Notes: generated by a model from the sequence alone, not told the origin. A stretch of DNA of 64,000 nucleotides from Streptomyces sp. CB03234 (GCF_001905885.1 NZ_LIYH01000002.1:983591-1047590); one strand, 5' to 3'. Positions 7,952 to 17,176 are shown, counted from the stretch's first letter. Program-made: numbers and translations.

Positions 7952-8923
7952 ATGCAGCCTAGGAACATGTCCATGAGCGGCGTCGTCGACCTCGCCGCGG
8001 TGAAGGCGGCCGGAGAGGCCAAGGCGAAGGCGGAGCAGGCGCGCGCCCAGGCCGCCCGGCAGGGCGGCGGCGGAGCCGTACCCCCGTCGGCCCTGGTGAT
8101 CGATGTCGACGAGGCGGGGTTCGAGCGCGACATCCTCCAGCGCTCCACCGAGGTCCCGGTCGTCATCGACTTCTGGGCCGAGTGGTGCGAACCGTGCAAG
8201 CAGCTCGGCCCGCTGCTGGAGCGGCTGGCCGTCGAGTACAACGGCCGCTTCGTGCTCGCCAAGATCGACGTCGACGCCAACCAGATGCTGATGCAGCAGT
8301 TCGGGATCCAGGGGATCCCGGCCGTTTTCGCGGTGGTCGCCGGCCAGGCGCTGCCGCTCTTCCAGGGCGCCGCGCCCGAGGCGCAGATCCGCCAGACCCT
8401 GGACCAGCTGATCCAGGTCGGCGAGGAGCGCTTCGGCCTCACCGGCATCGCGGTCGAGCCCGGCGCGGAGGGTCCCGCCGCGGCGGCCCCGGCGCAGCCG
8501 GCCGGCCCGTACGACGCGCTGCTGGAGGCGGCGGTGCGGGCGCTGGACGCGAACGACTTCGGCGGCGCGATCCAGGCGTACAAGAACGTCCTGGTCGACG
8601 ACCCGGGCAATACGGAGGCCAAGCTGGGCCTCGCCCAGGCGGAACTCCTCTCCCGGGTCCAGGGCATGGACCCGCAGACGGTCCGCAAGAACGCCGCGGA
8701 CAACCCGGCCGACGTCCAGGCCCAGCTCGCCGCCGCCGACCTGGATCTGGTGGGCGGCCACGTGGAGGACGCGTTCGGCCGGCTCGTCGACACGGTGCGC
8801 CGTACGGCGGGCGAGGACCGCGACACGGCGCGGGTGCGGCTGCTGGAGCTCTTCGAGGTCATCGGCCCCGACGACCCGCGCGTCACCAAGGCCCGTGCGG
8901 CGCTCGCCCGGGTGCTCTTCTGA
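7952..8923 (+). CDS. Thioredoxin-TPR protein (YbbN/CnoX-like co-chaperedoxin)
   Basis: A cytoplasmic protein of 323 residues. After a charged N-terminus rich in Ala/Lys, a thioredoxin fold spans about residues 45-150 with active site FWAEWCEPCKQL (CxxC as C-E-P-C) and the cis-proline region GIQGIPAVFAVV. The C-terminal half is helical tetratricopeptide-like (NDFGGAIQAYKNVLVDDPGNTEAKLGLAQAELL) as in YbbN proteins, which act as holdases or deliver substrates to chaperones. ATG 7952 follows a GGGGGAGGA ribosome site (7935-7944). It is monocistronic; a long inverted repeat follows. Confidence 0.9.
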   Translation: MQPRNMSMSGVVDLAAVKAAGEAKAKAEQARAQAARQGGGGAVPPSALVIDVDEAGFERDILQRSTEVPVVIDFWAEWCEPCKQLGPLLERLAVEYNGRFVLAKIDVDANQMLMQQFGIQGIPAVFAVVAGQALPLFQGAAPEAQIRQTLDQLIQVGEERFGLTGIAVEPGAEGPAAAAPAQPAGPYDALLEAAVRALDANDFGGAIQAYKNVLVDDPGNTEAKLGLAQAELLSRVQGMDPQTVRKNAADNPADVQAQLAAADLDLVGGHVEDAFGRLVDTVRRTAGEDRDTARVRLLELFEVIGPDDPRVTKARAALARVLF

Positions 8924-8975
8924 CGCGCTGAATCCTCGTCGGGTCACCGACGATTTGGCGACACAGTGACAAAAG

Positions 8976-9013
8976 GCGGCCGTGCTTTACCAAAACTTGG
9001 TAAACGCGGCCGC
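8976..9013. terminator. Nested inverted repeat after the thioredoxin-TPR gene
   Basis: An outer 7-bp stem GCGGCCG (8976-8982) with CGGCCGC (9007-9013) encloses a perfect 8-bp stem TTTACCAA (8986-8993) with TTGGTAAA (8997-9004) and a 3-nt loop. It lies 53 nt after the stop codon and is likely a terminator. The A/T-rich inner arm could also serve as a protein-binding dyad. Confidence 0.5.
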
Positions 9014-9015
9014 TG

Positions 9016-9028
9016 TTACTTGCAGTAA
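9016..9028. promoter_or_regulatory. TTACT-N3-AGTAA dyad
   Basis: TTACT (9016-9020), TGC, AGTAA (9024-9028). It shares its half-sites with the dyad at 9143-9160 and with the outer arms of the icmA palindrome, which suggests TetR-like operators. Which gene it controls is not evident. Confidence 0.4.
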
Positions 9029-9142
9029 ATCAACACCCTCTTTATGTCCGGCTTTTGCCGTCGAAATCCCGTTCTGTCGAACCGGCCGGTAGCACCCTGT
9101 GTGCCCGGGCGACATCACCCCGTCGTGGGGTGGTTATCCACC

Positions 9143-9160
9143 CGTTACTAGCCAGTAACG
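9143..9160. promoter_or_regulatory. CGTTACT-N4-AGTAACG dyad, candidate operator
   Basis: A perfect 7-bp inverted repeat, CGTTACT (9143-9149) and AGTAACG (9154-9160), about 350 bp upstream of the DUF6230-like gene. Symmetry, length and A/T content fit a repressor-dimer site for the envelope operon. Confidence 0.5.
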
Positions 9161-9511
9161 AACCCCCTTGTGTCGAAGCCGTGAATGGACCACGATCGGC
9201 CACGCTCGGTCCAATCCCGTACCAGCCCGGCAACCAGCCGCGCTCACGGGAGCGGGTCCCCACCGAGCGGGCCGGCGCACTGCCGCCGGCCCCGGACAGG
9301 GGGGTTCCTGCCCATCCCGGCAGGGCCTGTCCAAGCAGGGTTGCGCGAAGGCGTGGCCAGTGGTTGTCGCTCGGGGGTGATCGCCGGTGATTCGGACGCT
9401 GCTCGCGCCTGATCTACGGGCGCTCTCCTTCCCGAGGACGTAGCACTTCTCCCATCCCAGGACGGGCCCTGGGCCCGATCCGGAGATGTACGTCCGAGAA
9501 GGAGGAAATCT

Positions 9512-10165
9512 ATGAAGTCCCAGGTTCGCGGTGGGACCAGATGGAAGCGGTTCGCCGTTGTCATGGTGCCGAGCGTGGCCGCGACGGCCGCGATAGGCAT
9601 CGGCCTGGCACAGGGAGCGCTGGCGGCGTCGTTCAGCATCTCCGGCCAGGAATTCAAGGTGAGGGCCTCTGAGCTCACCGGTAAGAACTTCGTCCAGTAC
9701 GGCAGCTACGCCGAGGGCAAGACCCTCAAGGGTGAGAAGTTCGCCGCGCCAGTGGCGGTGTCGGGCTTCAAGTCCGCCACGATCTCCAACATGTGCCAGT
9801 CCGTCGTGACGCCGCACGTGCCGCTCATCGGTACGGTCAGCCTGGAGCTGAAGGCCGGTACGGGTGACCGCAAGGTCGAGGCCACGGACATCTACCTGGA
9901 TGTCTCGGACCTCGAGGCCGACGCCTACTTCGAGAAGATCGACATCGGTGTTGCCGCCGGTTCCCTGCCCAAGAAGAAGGGCGACCCCGGTATCCAGCCG
10001 GGTACCGAGGACAAGGCAAGCCCGTTCGGCTTTGCCCAGCGTGCCGAGGACGTCACGCTGACCAACGTGCGCCAGAAGGCGTGGGCGACCACGGCCGGCA
10101 CCTTCCGGCTGCCTGACCTGGAGCTCAAGCTCCACCGTGGCACCAAGGAGTGCTTCCAGGACTAG
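9512..10165 (+). CDS. DUF6230-like exported protein
   Basis: A 217-residue protein with a long signal or anchor segment: positive MKSQVRGGTRWKRF, then VVMVPSVAATAAIGIGLAQGALAASF with an AxA-like cleavage site. The mature part is beta-rich with a single cysteine pair (NMCQ and KECFQD at the C-terminus) and lipid-binding-like amphipathic strands. Proteins of this type are often mis-annotated as cholesterol esterase; I assign the DUF6230 family by recall. It heads a three-gene operon with a DUF6114-like membrane protein and a Pro/Thr-rich exported protein. Its ribosome site is GAAGGAGGAAA. Function is unknown; a cell-envelope role is inferred from the export signal. Confidence 0.75.
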   Translation: MKSQVRGGTRWKRFAVVMVPSVAATAAIGIGLAQGALAASFSISGQEFKVRASELTGKNFVQYGSYAEGKTLKGEKFAAPVAVSGFKSATISNMCQSVVTPHVPLIGTVSLELKAGTGDRKVEATDIYLDVSDLEADAYFEKIDIGVAAGSLPKKKGDPGIQPGTEDKASPFGFAQRAEDVTLTNVRQKAWATTAGTFRLPDLELKLHRGTKECFQD

Positions 10166-10271
10166 CACGTGCCGGACGGGCGGGAACGCGTCTGGCGAGC
10201 CTGCCCGTCCGGGCCACCTCTCCCTCCTTCTTTTTCTTTCCAGCACCACCGCTTCCAGGGAGCTGTTTTCC

Positions 10272-10826
10272 ATGAGCGCCGAGTCCACTGGTTCCCGCGG
10301 ATTCACCTACTGGCGGCTGCGCTTCCGGGCGTGGCGGGGCAACCGGCCTTTCTGGGGCGGGTTGTTCACCATGATCGGCGGTCTGCCGATCGCCTATCTG
10401 CCGTACGCCGACCTCCGACTCGGCAACATGACCATCGCCATGGCGACCACGGCCGGTGCCGGTTCGCTGATCATCGGCGTCCTGCTGGTCACGCTGGGCC
10501 TGACGATGTGGTTCCACTCCATCGTGCGGGTGTTCGCGGGTGTCGCCGCGATCGTCCTGGCCCTCGTGTCCCTGCCCGTCGCGAACATCGGCGGCTTCCT
10601 TATGGGCTTCCTTTTCGCCCTGATCGGCGGCGCCCTTTCCGCCTCCTGGGTGCCTGGTGAGCCGGTGAAGGAGGAGTCGACGGATGAAGCAGGGCTGCCG
10701 GAAGGCGACGAAGGGGTCTCCGCGCCTTTCGACGATCGGGCCGACGAACTCTCGGCCGTGACCCCGCAGACCAACGCGACCGACAGCACGATCGACGCCA
10801 ACGGCGGGAGGAACAGTGCGGGGTGA
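10272..10826 (+). CDS. DUF6114-like integral membrane protein
   Basis: 184 residues. After a basic N-terminus (RLRFRAWRGNRPFW) there are about four hydrophobic helices: GGLFTMIGGLPIAYLP, IAMATTAGAGSLIIGVLLVTLGLTMWF, VRVFAGVAAIVLALVSLPVA and GGFLMGFLFALIGGALSASW. An acidic cytoplasmic or surface tail follows. ATG 10272 was chosen because AGGGAG lies 8-12 nt upstream; the in-frame upstream start at 10137 would overlap the preceding gene. Family assignment is by recall. It overlaps the next gene by 11 nt. Confidence 0.75.
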   Translation: MSAESTGSRGFTYWRLRFRAWRGNRPFWGGLFTMIGGLPIAYLPYADLRLGNMTIAMATTAGAGSLIIGVLLVTLGLTMWFHSIVRVFAGVAAIVLALVSLPVANIGGFLMGFLFALIGGALSASWVPGEPVKEESTDEAGLPEGDEGVSAPFDDRADELSAVTPQTNATDSTIDANGGRNSAG

Positions 10827-12117
10827 CGACACCCAGCCGACGAGAAAGGGGCCGCGACACGCGGCTCCGAGGAAGTCGCTGCTGACCAAGCTCCAGGCGC
10901 CGGCGGGCAAGGCGATAGCCCTGGCCGCGATGCCCACCGCCGTACTCGTCGGCCTCGGTATGACACCCAAGCTCGCCATCGCCGACGAGAAGGACATCCC
11001 CTTCGCGCCCGGCCCGTGCGTGACGCGATCGGACGAGCCGTCGGAGTCCGACAAGCCGGAGGAGTCCGAGTCACCGACGCCCACGCCGTCGCAGAGCACG
11101 ACCGAGACCCCCGGGGCGGACGAGGAGAAGGAGCCGATACCCGGCGCCGGCCCGTCCGTGACGGAGACAGAGACGGAGACGGAGACCACCGAGCCGAAGG
11201 CCGGCGAGACGAAGCCTCCCGCCGCCACGAGCCCGGCGCCCTCCACGACTCCGACGCCCACGCCCACCCCCACGCCCACCGAGACCAGGAACCCCCTGGA
11301 CCCGCTGGGAATCGGTGACGCGATCAAGGACGTCTTCGACGGCCCTGACAAGGACGAGCCGACGGCGACCCCGTCGACCACCGCCCCCACCACGCCGCCG
11401 GCGTCCGCCGAGCCCTCGACCGAGCCGTCCACGGAGCCGTCGACCGAGCCCGCACAGAAGCCGGCCGAGAAGGACGGCGAGGTCGACGAGGTCGACGACG
11501 TCGTCGACAAGACCAAGGAAGCGATCAAGGACGCCGCCGACGAGGCAGGCGCCGAGGTGGAGGAGCTTCCGGAGGACGTCAAGGGACTCGACCCCAAGAA
11601 GGACGAGGACATCCCCGAGGGCGCCAAGCCGCGCTTCCCCTGTCCGACCGCCGACCCGGATGCCCTCGCCGCCGCCGAGCTGGAGCCCGGAATCCCGCTG
11701 CTCCCCGACGAACCGTGGAGGCTGGAGAGCACGATGCTCACCCTGCGCGGGCTCGACTACCACGGCATCGTGGAGGTCAAGACCTACGGCGGCAAGGTCA
11801 AAAAGGTCCTGAAGTTCACCGCCAGCGAGGTCGACATCAAGGACCTCCACCAGCTCACGGTCCACTCCGAGGGCCACACGGGTCACGTGACGTCCCGCCC
11901 GGGGTCCACTTCCACCATCCGCGGCGGCACGGTGACGATGTACACCGAGTCGCTGAAGGGCAACCTCTTCGGCATCATTCCGATCGAGTTCAGCCCCGAG
12001 ACCCCGCCCCCGCTCAACGTCCCCTTCGCGTTCTTCACTGACGTAAAGGTCACGCAGGCGGGCCAGTTCGGTGGCGACCTCACCGTGCCGGGCCTGAAGA
12101 ACTTCATCGAGGGCTGA
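10816..12117 (+). CDS. Pro/Thr/Glu-rich exported protein of the DUF6230-DUF6114 operon
   Basis: 433 residues in three parts. First comes a basic start with a signal or TM segment (AIALAAMPTAVLVGLGMTPKLAIA). About 190 low-complexity residues rich in Pro, Thr, Ser and Glu follow, including TPTPTPTPTPTE and four AEPSTEPS-type repeats, typical of a wall-spanning linker. The C-terminal domain (residues about 260-433, RFPCPTADPDALAAAELEPG onward) is globular and beta-rich. The GTG start 10816 follows GGGAGGAAC and overlaps the DUF6114 stop, so it is coupled. I infer that the C-terminal domain is displayed outside the membrane; its function is not known. Confidence 0.75.
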   Translation: MRGDDTQPTRKGPRHAAPRKSLLTKLQAPAGKAIALAAMPTAVLVGLGMTPKLAIADEKDIPFAPGPCVTRSDEPSESDKPEESESPTPTPSQSTTETPGADEEKEPIPGAGPSVTETETETETTEPKAGETKPPAATSPAPSTTPTPTPTPTPTETRNPLDPLGIGDAIKDVFDGPDKDEPTATPSTTAPTTPPASAEPSTEPSTEPSTEPAQKPAEKDGEVDEVDDVVDKTKEAIKDAADEAGAEVEELPEDVKGLDPKKDEDIPEGAKPRFPCPTADPDALAAAELEPGIPLLPDEPWRLESTMLTLRGLDYHGIVEVKTYGGKVKKVLKFTASEVDIKDLHQLTVHSEGHTGHVTSRPGSTSTIRGGTVTMYTESLKGNLFGIIPIEFSPETPPPLNVPFAFFTDVKVTQAGQFGGDLTVPGLKNFIEG

Positions 12118-12151
12118 CCGAGCAGGCCTTCCGGGAGCCGCACAAAGCGAC

Positions 12152-12179
12152 GGCCTCCCCGCGACCAGGCGGGGAGGCC
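12152..12179 (+). terminator. Terminator of the DUF6230 operon
   Basis: Perfect 11-bp stem GGCCTCCCCGC (12152-12162) and GCGGGGAGGCC (12169-12179) with a 6-nt loop, 34 nt after the last stop codon. Confidence 0.75.
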
Positions 12180-12349
12180 ACCGTAACTTCCCTGTCGGCT
12201 GCACTGGTTGATGCATGTGTAGAGGTTTCACGGCTTCCTCATATTCTCTTCACAATCCCGGTTACACGTGCCTAGAGTGAGCGTGTCGCGGTCGCGGACC
12301 CGGCGCGCGGGCAGCCGGGGGGCGATCGAAAATCGTGGTCCGTATCCAG

Positions 12350-12373
12350 GTGTGTTCGCGCACGCGAACACAC
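12350..12373. promoter_or_regulatory. Palindrome before the secreted FG-GAP gene
   Basis: GTGTGTTCGCG (12350-12360), CA, CGCGAACACAC (12363-12373): an 11-bp perfect inverted repeat ending 17 nt before the ATG at 12391. It could be an operator, or an RNA hairpin close to the ribosome site AGGGA. Confidence 0.5.
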
Positions 12374-12390
12374 AGGGACCCCACACACTC

Positions 12391-13296
12391 ATGCTCAGAC
12401 ACCTCAGCCGCTCCCTGCGCGGGGCGGTGATGTGCGCTGTCGGGCTCACGGCAGCAGCCGCACTGGCCTTCGGGACGGCGACAGCCCTGCCGTCCGCCCC
12501 CTGGGCGACCGAGAGCACCGCCGCCGCTTCCGGAACGGCCACGGCGGCCACCGGAGCGCCGATGCTCCCGCTGTACGCCCGCACCACGGACGGACGGCTC
12601 TTCCTGTACGAACCCAAGGGCACCGGCGGCGTCAAGGCCGCCGTGAGCCTCGGCGGAGGGTACGGCGACGCCACAACGCTCTTCCAGGCGCGCTTCTCCG
12701 AAGGCGGGACCGGCCGGGACCTGTTCCTCCAGTTGGACAGGACGCTGTACTACACGGCCGAGCGCGGCACCGACACCAAGATCCACGGCACTGGCTGGCA
12801 CATCTACAACCTGACCATGTCGCCCGGCAACATGGTGGGGACCGCGGACGAGGACGTGATCGGCCGTGACGCGGCCGGCGCGCTATGGCTGTACCAGGGC
12901 CGTTCGACCGCCACCCTCGCCCCCCGGATCCGTATCGGCACCGGCGGCTGGAACGGCATGAACGTCCTGACGGGGAGGGGCGACTACACCGGCGACGGCA
13001 AGGCCGACCTGATCGCCCGGTCCACCACCGGCACCCTCTACATCTACCCCGGCACCGGCAACGCCACCGCGGACGCCGTGCTCGGAGCCCGCGTCACGGT
13101 GGGCACGGGATGGGACGGATACAAGGCGCTGGTCTCCACCGGGGACAACAGCGGCGACGGCAAGGCGGACCTGATCGCCAGCGACACGGCAGGCGCCCTG
13201 TGGCTGTTCAAGGGCACCGGCACGGCGAGCGCGCCCTTCGCGCCCCGGGTTCAGATCGGCACCTCCGGCTGGGCCGCCTTCAACACCCTGTTCTGA
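12391..13296 (+). CDS. Secreted FG-GAP/VCBS-repeat protein
   Basis: A 301-residue exported protein. The signal peptide is MLRHLSRSLRGAVMCAVGLTA and what follows, with cleavage near ALA/TALPSA. The mature part is a beta-propeller-like set of repeats (LYARTTDGRLFLYEPKGTG; VLTGRGDYTGDGKADLIARS; LVSTGDNSGDGKADLIASD) with the Ca-binding D-x-(T/S)-G-D-G-K-x-D loops of FG-GAP repeats. These proteins are usually adhesins or surface-associated. ATG 12391 was chosen because the signal peptide starts there. It lies 39 nt before the large exoprotein gene, so the two may be co-expressed. Confidence 0.85.
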   Translation: MLRHLSRSLRGAVMCAVGLTAAAALAFGTATALPSAPWATESTAAASGTATAATGAPMLPLYARTTDGRLFLYEPKGTGGVKAAVSLGGGYGDATTLFQARFSEGGTGRDLFLQLDRTLYYTAERGTDTKIHGTGWHIYNLTMSPGNMVGTADEDVIGRDAAGALWLYQGRSTATLAPRIRIGTGGWNGMNVLTGRGDYTGDGKADLIARSTTGTLYIYPGTGNATADAVLGARVTVGTGWDGYKALVSTGDNSGDGKADLIASDTAGALWLFKGTGTASAPFAPRVQIGTSGWAAFNTLF

Positions 13297-13335
13297 CCTC
13301 CCCCTTTCCCCGCGCACCAGAACGGTGACATCACC

Positions 13336-16300
13336 ATGCGTACGAACGCTCCCCCTCCAAGACGCCACATCTCCGGCCGGTGGACCCGGCTGCTGAGCGC
13401 GACGGCCCTCGCGACGGCCCTCGCCGTATCCGTCACAGGAAACCAACTCCCGTCCCTACACGCGCCGGTACAGCTCGCCGCCGACATCGACGAACCGCTC
13501 GGTTACGACCTGGACAACGCCGCCCAGGTGCGGGCGGACCAGTGCACCATGAGCCTGATGCTGCGCAAGGGCGGCCAGGAGTTGAAGGCCGTCGCCCGTG
13601 GCGGTCTCAACGCCACCGAGGCCGAACTGCGCACGGCCGCGGACCTGGCGTTCTGGAAGGATCCGCCCCCGCCGCTCGACGTCGCCTTCCAGAAGGACAA
13701 GGGCTGGGCCAGCGCAAAGCTCGACGAGCTGAACAACCGCTCCGAGGTCTGGGAGGAAGCCCTCAGCCCCACCTTCGGGTCGACGCCGCTGAACCATTCG
13801 GTCGACGGTGTCTTCGAATGGGTGGAGGACAAGGACGACCCCTTCGTCAAGGTGGGGCTGTCGAACTGGGTGGCGGAGCGCTTCTGGCACTCCCAGTTCG
13901 ACCTCTTCGACGAGGACCAGACTCCTCTCGCGAGCAAGGAATCCGTTGACGCGGTCAACGCGATCGGCACCGTCCGCTACTCGCCGGACGGTGGCGAGAT
14001 CCTCGAGGCCCGCCAGGCCTTCGAGCACCTGACGTGGATGCATCCGATGTACGCGGATGACGCCCGCCTCTTCCTCCAGCACGGCGGCTTCCCCACCAGC
14101 GCGCCGGCGCCGGACACCATGGAGTTCCGTCTCGATGTCGAGGCGCTGAAATCGCGGTTCGCGTCGTGCGCGACGGAGAACCCGCAGGACCCGCACAAGG
14201 TGATGGGCCCCGCGTTGGTGGTCGCCTCCACCGAGTGGCAGGCCGAACTGACCGGGCAGCGTGCCCAGCGCGACACCATCCTGGGCGCCGAGGCGAACGC
14301 CTCCAAGCAGCTGACCGTGGCCGCTCAGGCGCTGGGCGAGGCACTGGGACAGTCGATCATCGCCAGCCGGCTCACCGAATGGCAGGCGTACTGGCTGAAG
14401 CAGACCGAAGACCGCCCTGACGAGGTGACCTTCACCACCATCAAGAACAACATCGTGCACGCGCGGGCCCGGGCGCAGGGACGGGTGTTCGTCGCCGCGC
14501 GGGCGGCGCAGCTCGCCCAGCTGGAGGCGGCTAAGGCCGAGACGGCCAAGCAGCAGGCGTACGCGATCGCCGACGCGGCCGGCCAGCCGCGCGGCCGGGG
14601 CCTGCTGTACGGGCAACAGGCCGTTCAGGTGGCCAAGGCGTCCGCGGCCGCTGCTCAGGCGGTGTTCAAGGCGGCCGAGACCGCGTCGAACGCCACCCGC
14701 GCCTCCGCGGCCGACAGCAAGACCCTCATGGCACTCGCCGAGACCCAGGCGCACGCGTCGAAGGCGGAGTTCCGCCGGATCGCCGCTCAGGAGGCCGCCG
14801 CTCAGGCGAAGGCCGCCGCCGAGGGCGCCGCGGCACAGGCGGTCAAGGCCGCCGAGAACGCCTCCAAGGCGAAGGCCGCCGAGAACAGGGCCAAGGCGGC
14901 CGAGGCCGAGGCGAAGACCGCTGCCGAGGACGCGGACGCCAAACGCAGGACCGCGGAGGCGGAAGCGGCCTACGCCAAGTCGCAGAAGGAACTGGCGGAG
15001 GCGGAGCGCACCAAGGCCGCCAACGCCGAGGCGACGGCGCAGTCGCAGCGGCAGATCGCCGCGGAGCAACTGAGCGCCGCCCAGAGTGCCGGTACCACCG
15101 CCGCCACGAAGAAGGACGCGGCGCTCAAGGCAGAGGGCGACGCGGTCGCGGCCCGGGACCGGGCACTGGCCGCCGAGAAGAACCGGGACGCGCTCAACGC
15201 CAGGGCCGCGGCCCTGGAGGCCAAGGCGGCCGCCGACGAAGGAACGGCGGCGGCGGAAGCCTCACGAGCCGCTGCCAGCGAGGCCCGTACCGCCGCCAAC
15301 AACGCGACGTCCGCCGCGACATCGGCGCGCACCGCTGCCAACGAGGCCACCACGGCGGCGTCCAACGCCCGCGCGGCGGCGACCCGTGCCGACGCGGCGG
15401 CCAAGCGGGCTCAGTCCGCGGCCGACGGAGCCAAGGCGGATGTGGCCATCACCGAGGCGGCGGTGAAGAAGGCGCACGCGGCCGCGGCCGATGCCATCGA
15501 CGCGGCATGGGCGGCCAAATGGAACGCCGTCACGGCCAAGGCGCTGGCGGAGACGGCGCGGCAGAACGCCGTGAAGGCCAAGGCGGACGCGGCGGTGGCC
15601 CGTACGGAGTCCATCGCGGCGGGTGTCGACGCGGTCCGCACGGCCGGGTTCGCGTACGCCACGTCGCAGGCGGCCACGGCCGCCCGTGACTCCGCGGCGC
15701 AGGTCATCAAGCCGGCCAATGACGCGATCGAGCTCGGGTCGCCGTACAAGGAGAGCGACTCCTCGGCCGGTCTGGCCGTATTGACCGGGCAGGCCGCCAA
15801 GACGCTGGCGGAACAGCAGGCGGCCGTGGCGACGGCCAAGTCCGTCCAGGCGGCGAAGGCGGCCGCCGAGGCGAAGGCCCTGGCCGCACAGGCGAGTGCC
15901 GACGCGAAGGTGGCGGCGGAGGCCGCGGCCCAGGCGGCGGAGTACGCGGCGAAGGCGGCGGCGTCCTCGGCGCAGGCGCAGGCATCGGCCAACGCGGCCG
16001 AAGCCTCGGCGAAGGCGGCGCAGAAGGCCGAGGCCAACACCGTCGAGTACGACCGGCAGGCCAAGGAAGACGCGGAAGCCGCGCAGAACGCCGCCGATGC
16101 CGCGGGCACCCACGCCTCCGCGGCCGACGCGGCGGCGACGGAGGCCGAGCGCGACGCGGCCTCGGCTCGAAACGCGGCCACGGCCGCCGAAGCCGATGCG
16201 AGCAGCGCGCGTGGCGTCGCCGACCAGGCGGAGCGCGATGCGACGACCGCCGAGGCCTCTGCCGCCCGAGCACAGGAGGCGGCGACCGAGGCGCAGGCGG

Positions 16301-17172
16301 CGGCGAGCCGCACCGAGGAGGACAAGCGCGACGAGGCGCAGGTCCAGCAGGCGAGCACGACCGGTATGGCGGGCGCGGCGGAAGTCATGGGCGTGCCCTA
16401 CGGGGTCTCGACCACGGCCTCGTCGGACGGGTTCTGCACGGGCACCAACGGCTGCGACTACACCGTCGACTACCACGTCACCGGCATGATGCTGTACTTC
16501 GTCGTCCTGTGCACCTTCCCGGACGTGCCGCTCGCGGAGTGCATCGGGGACCTGGAGGTCCAGTACGTCGACTCGGCGCCGATCGACATCCGGGAGCAGC
16601 GCAAGGTCCACGTCGACGGCTTCGAGCTCACCAAGTCCGTGTTGGAGGGCTTCGCACGGGGGCTCACCCAGGACTTCGTGGACTGCTGGAACGACCTCAA
16701 GGTCAGCGCCTGTCTGTGGGCGGCGGCCATCGTCGTACCGGCGGTCATCGGGGTGGCCGCCAAGATCGTCAAGTCCATCCGGGCCGCCGCCGTGGCCGGC
16801 TCGGGCATGACGGAGGCCGTGACGGCCGCGGGGCAGGCCGGCATGACGGCCGAGGCGACGGCGGGCGTGACGCGCGCGGCGACGACCGCGGCAGCGGTTG
16901 CCCAGGAGCTCGAAGCCGTGAACGCCGTGGCACGCGCCCATGGATACGCCAATGCGGCGGGCCTGGGCAAGGGTGTCCTGTGGGCGAACAAGCTCGACAA
17001 CCTCAACTACATGAACGCCGCGCACGTGGCCAAGGTCAAGAACGCGGGGTTCACCAGGAGCCAGGTGGAGACCGTGTTCAAGTACTACGACAAGGTCCGC
17101 ACGGTGACGCCGCAGAACCCCAGCGCGGGTCCTCGCGCGGACCTGATGGCGTACATCCTCAAGAACTGGTAG
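13336..17172 (+). CDS. Large alanine-rich coiled-coil exoprotein, probable polymorphic toxin
   Basis: 1278 residues. A signal peptide (LLSATALATALAVSVTG) is followed by a folded N-terminal region to about residue 400. About 600 residues of Ala/Lys/Glu-rich heptad-like coiled coil come next (KAAENASKAKAAENRAKAAE style). A Cys-containing pretoxin-like region follows (FCTGTNGCDY; DFVDCWNDLKVSACLWAA) with a hydrophobic helix (LWAAAIVVPAVIGVAAKIV). The C-terminal domain is short and compositionally different, about 90 residues from LEAVNAVARAHGYANAAG to YILKNW. This layout of export signal, long stalk, pretoxin and short C-terminal tip matches contact-dependent polymorphic toxins. No known nuclease or deaminase motif is visible in the tip. 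A small gene begins 4 nt downstream, as immunity genes do. Confidence 0.8.
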   Translation: MRTNAPPPRRHISGRWTRLLSATALATALAVSVTGNQLPSLHAPVQLAADIDEPLGYDLDNAAQVRADQCTMSLMLRKGGQELKAVARGGLNATEAELRTAADLAFWKDPPPPLDVAFQKDKGWASAKLDELNNRSEVWEEALSPTFGSTPLNHSVDGVFEWVEDKDDPFVKVGLSNWVAERFWHSQFDLFDEDQTPLASKESVDAVNAIGTVRYSPDGGEILEARQAFEHLTWMHPMYADDARLFLQHGGFPTSAPAPDTMEFRLDVEALKSRFASCATENPQDPHKVMGPALVVASTEWQAELTGQRAQRDTILGAEANASKQLTVAAQALGEALGQSIIASRLTEWQAYWLKQTEDRPDEVTFTTIKNNIVHARARAQGRVFVAARAAQLAQLEAAKAETAKQQAYAIADAAGQPRGRGLLYGQQAVQVAKASAAAAQAVFKAAETASNATRASAADSKTLMALAETQAHASKAEFRRIAAQEAAAQAKAAAEGAAAQAVKAAENASKAKAAENRAKAAEAEAKTAAEDADAKRRTAEAEAAYAKSQKELAEAERTKAANAEATAQSQRQIAAEQLSAAQSAGTTAATKKDAALKAEGDAVAARDRALAAEKNRDALNARAAALEAKAAADEGTAAAEASRAAASEARTAANNATSAATSARTAANEATTAASNARAAATRADAAAKRAQSAADGAKADVAITEAAVKKAHAAAADAIDAAWAAKWNAVTAKALAETARQNAVKAKADAAVARTESIAAGVDAVRTAGFAYATSQAATAARDSAAQVIKPANDAIELGSPYKESDSSAGLAVLTGQAAKTLAEQQAAVATAKSVQAAKAAAEAKALAAQASADAKVAAEAAAQAAEYAAKAAASSAQAQASANAAEASAKAAQKAEANTVEYDRQAKEDAEAAQNAADAAGTHASAADAAATEAERDAASARNAATAAEADASSARGVADQAERDATTAEASAARAQEAATEAQAAASRTEEDKRDEAQVQQASTTGMAGAAEVMGVPYGVSTTASSDGFCTGTNGCDYTVDYHVTGMMLYFVVLCTFPDVPLAECIGDLEVQYVDSAPIDIREQRKVHVDGFELTKSVLEGFARGLTQDFVDCWNDLKVSACLWAAAIVVPAVIGVAAKIVKSIRAAAVAGSGMTEAVTAAGQAGMTAEATAGVTRAATTAAAVAQELEAVNAVARAHGYANAAGLGKGVLWANKLDNLNYMNAAHVAKVKNAGFTRSQVETVFKYYDKVRTVTPQNPSAGPRADLMAYILKNW

Positions 17173-17176
17173 GCAG

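Larger units (their letters stand above)
8924..9511. other. 588-bp intergenic region with dyads and a long hairpin
   Basis: No convincing gene. From left to right it holds a long nested inverted repeat (8976-9013), a TTACT/AGTAA dyad (9016-9028), a second, larger dyad with the same half-sites (9143-9160), and an unstructured stretch to the ribosome site GAAGGAGGAAA (about 9498-9508) of the next gene. A single DnaA-box-like TTATCCACC near 9134 is not part of an array. Confidence 0.6.

Noticed and set aside
9131..9145. DnaA-box-like GGTTATCCACC
   Set aside because: Single site with no cluster of boxes or replication genes; not an origin.
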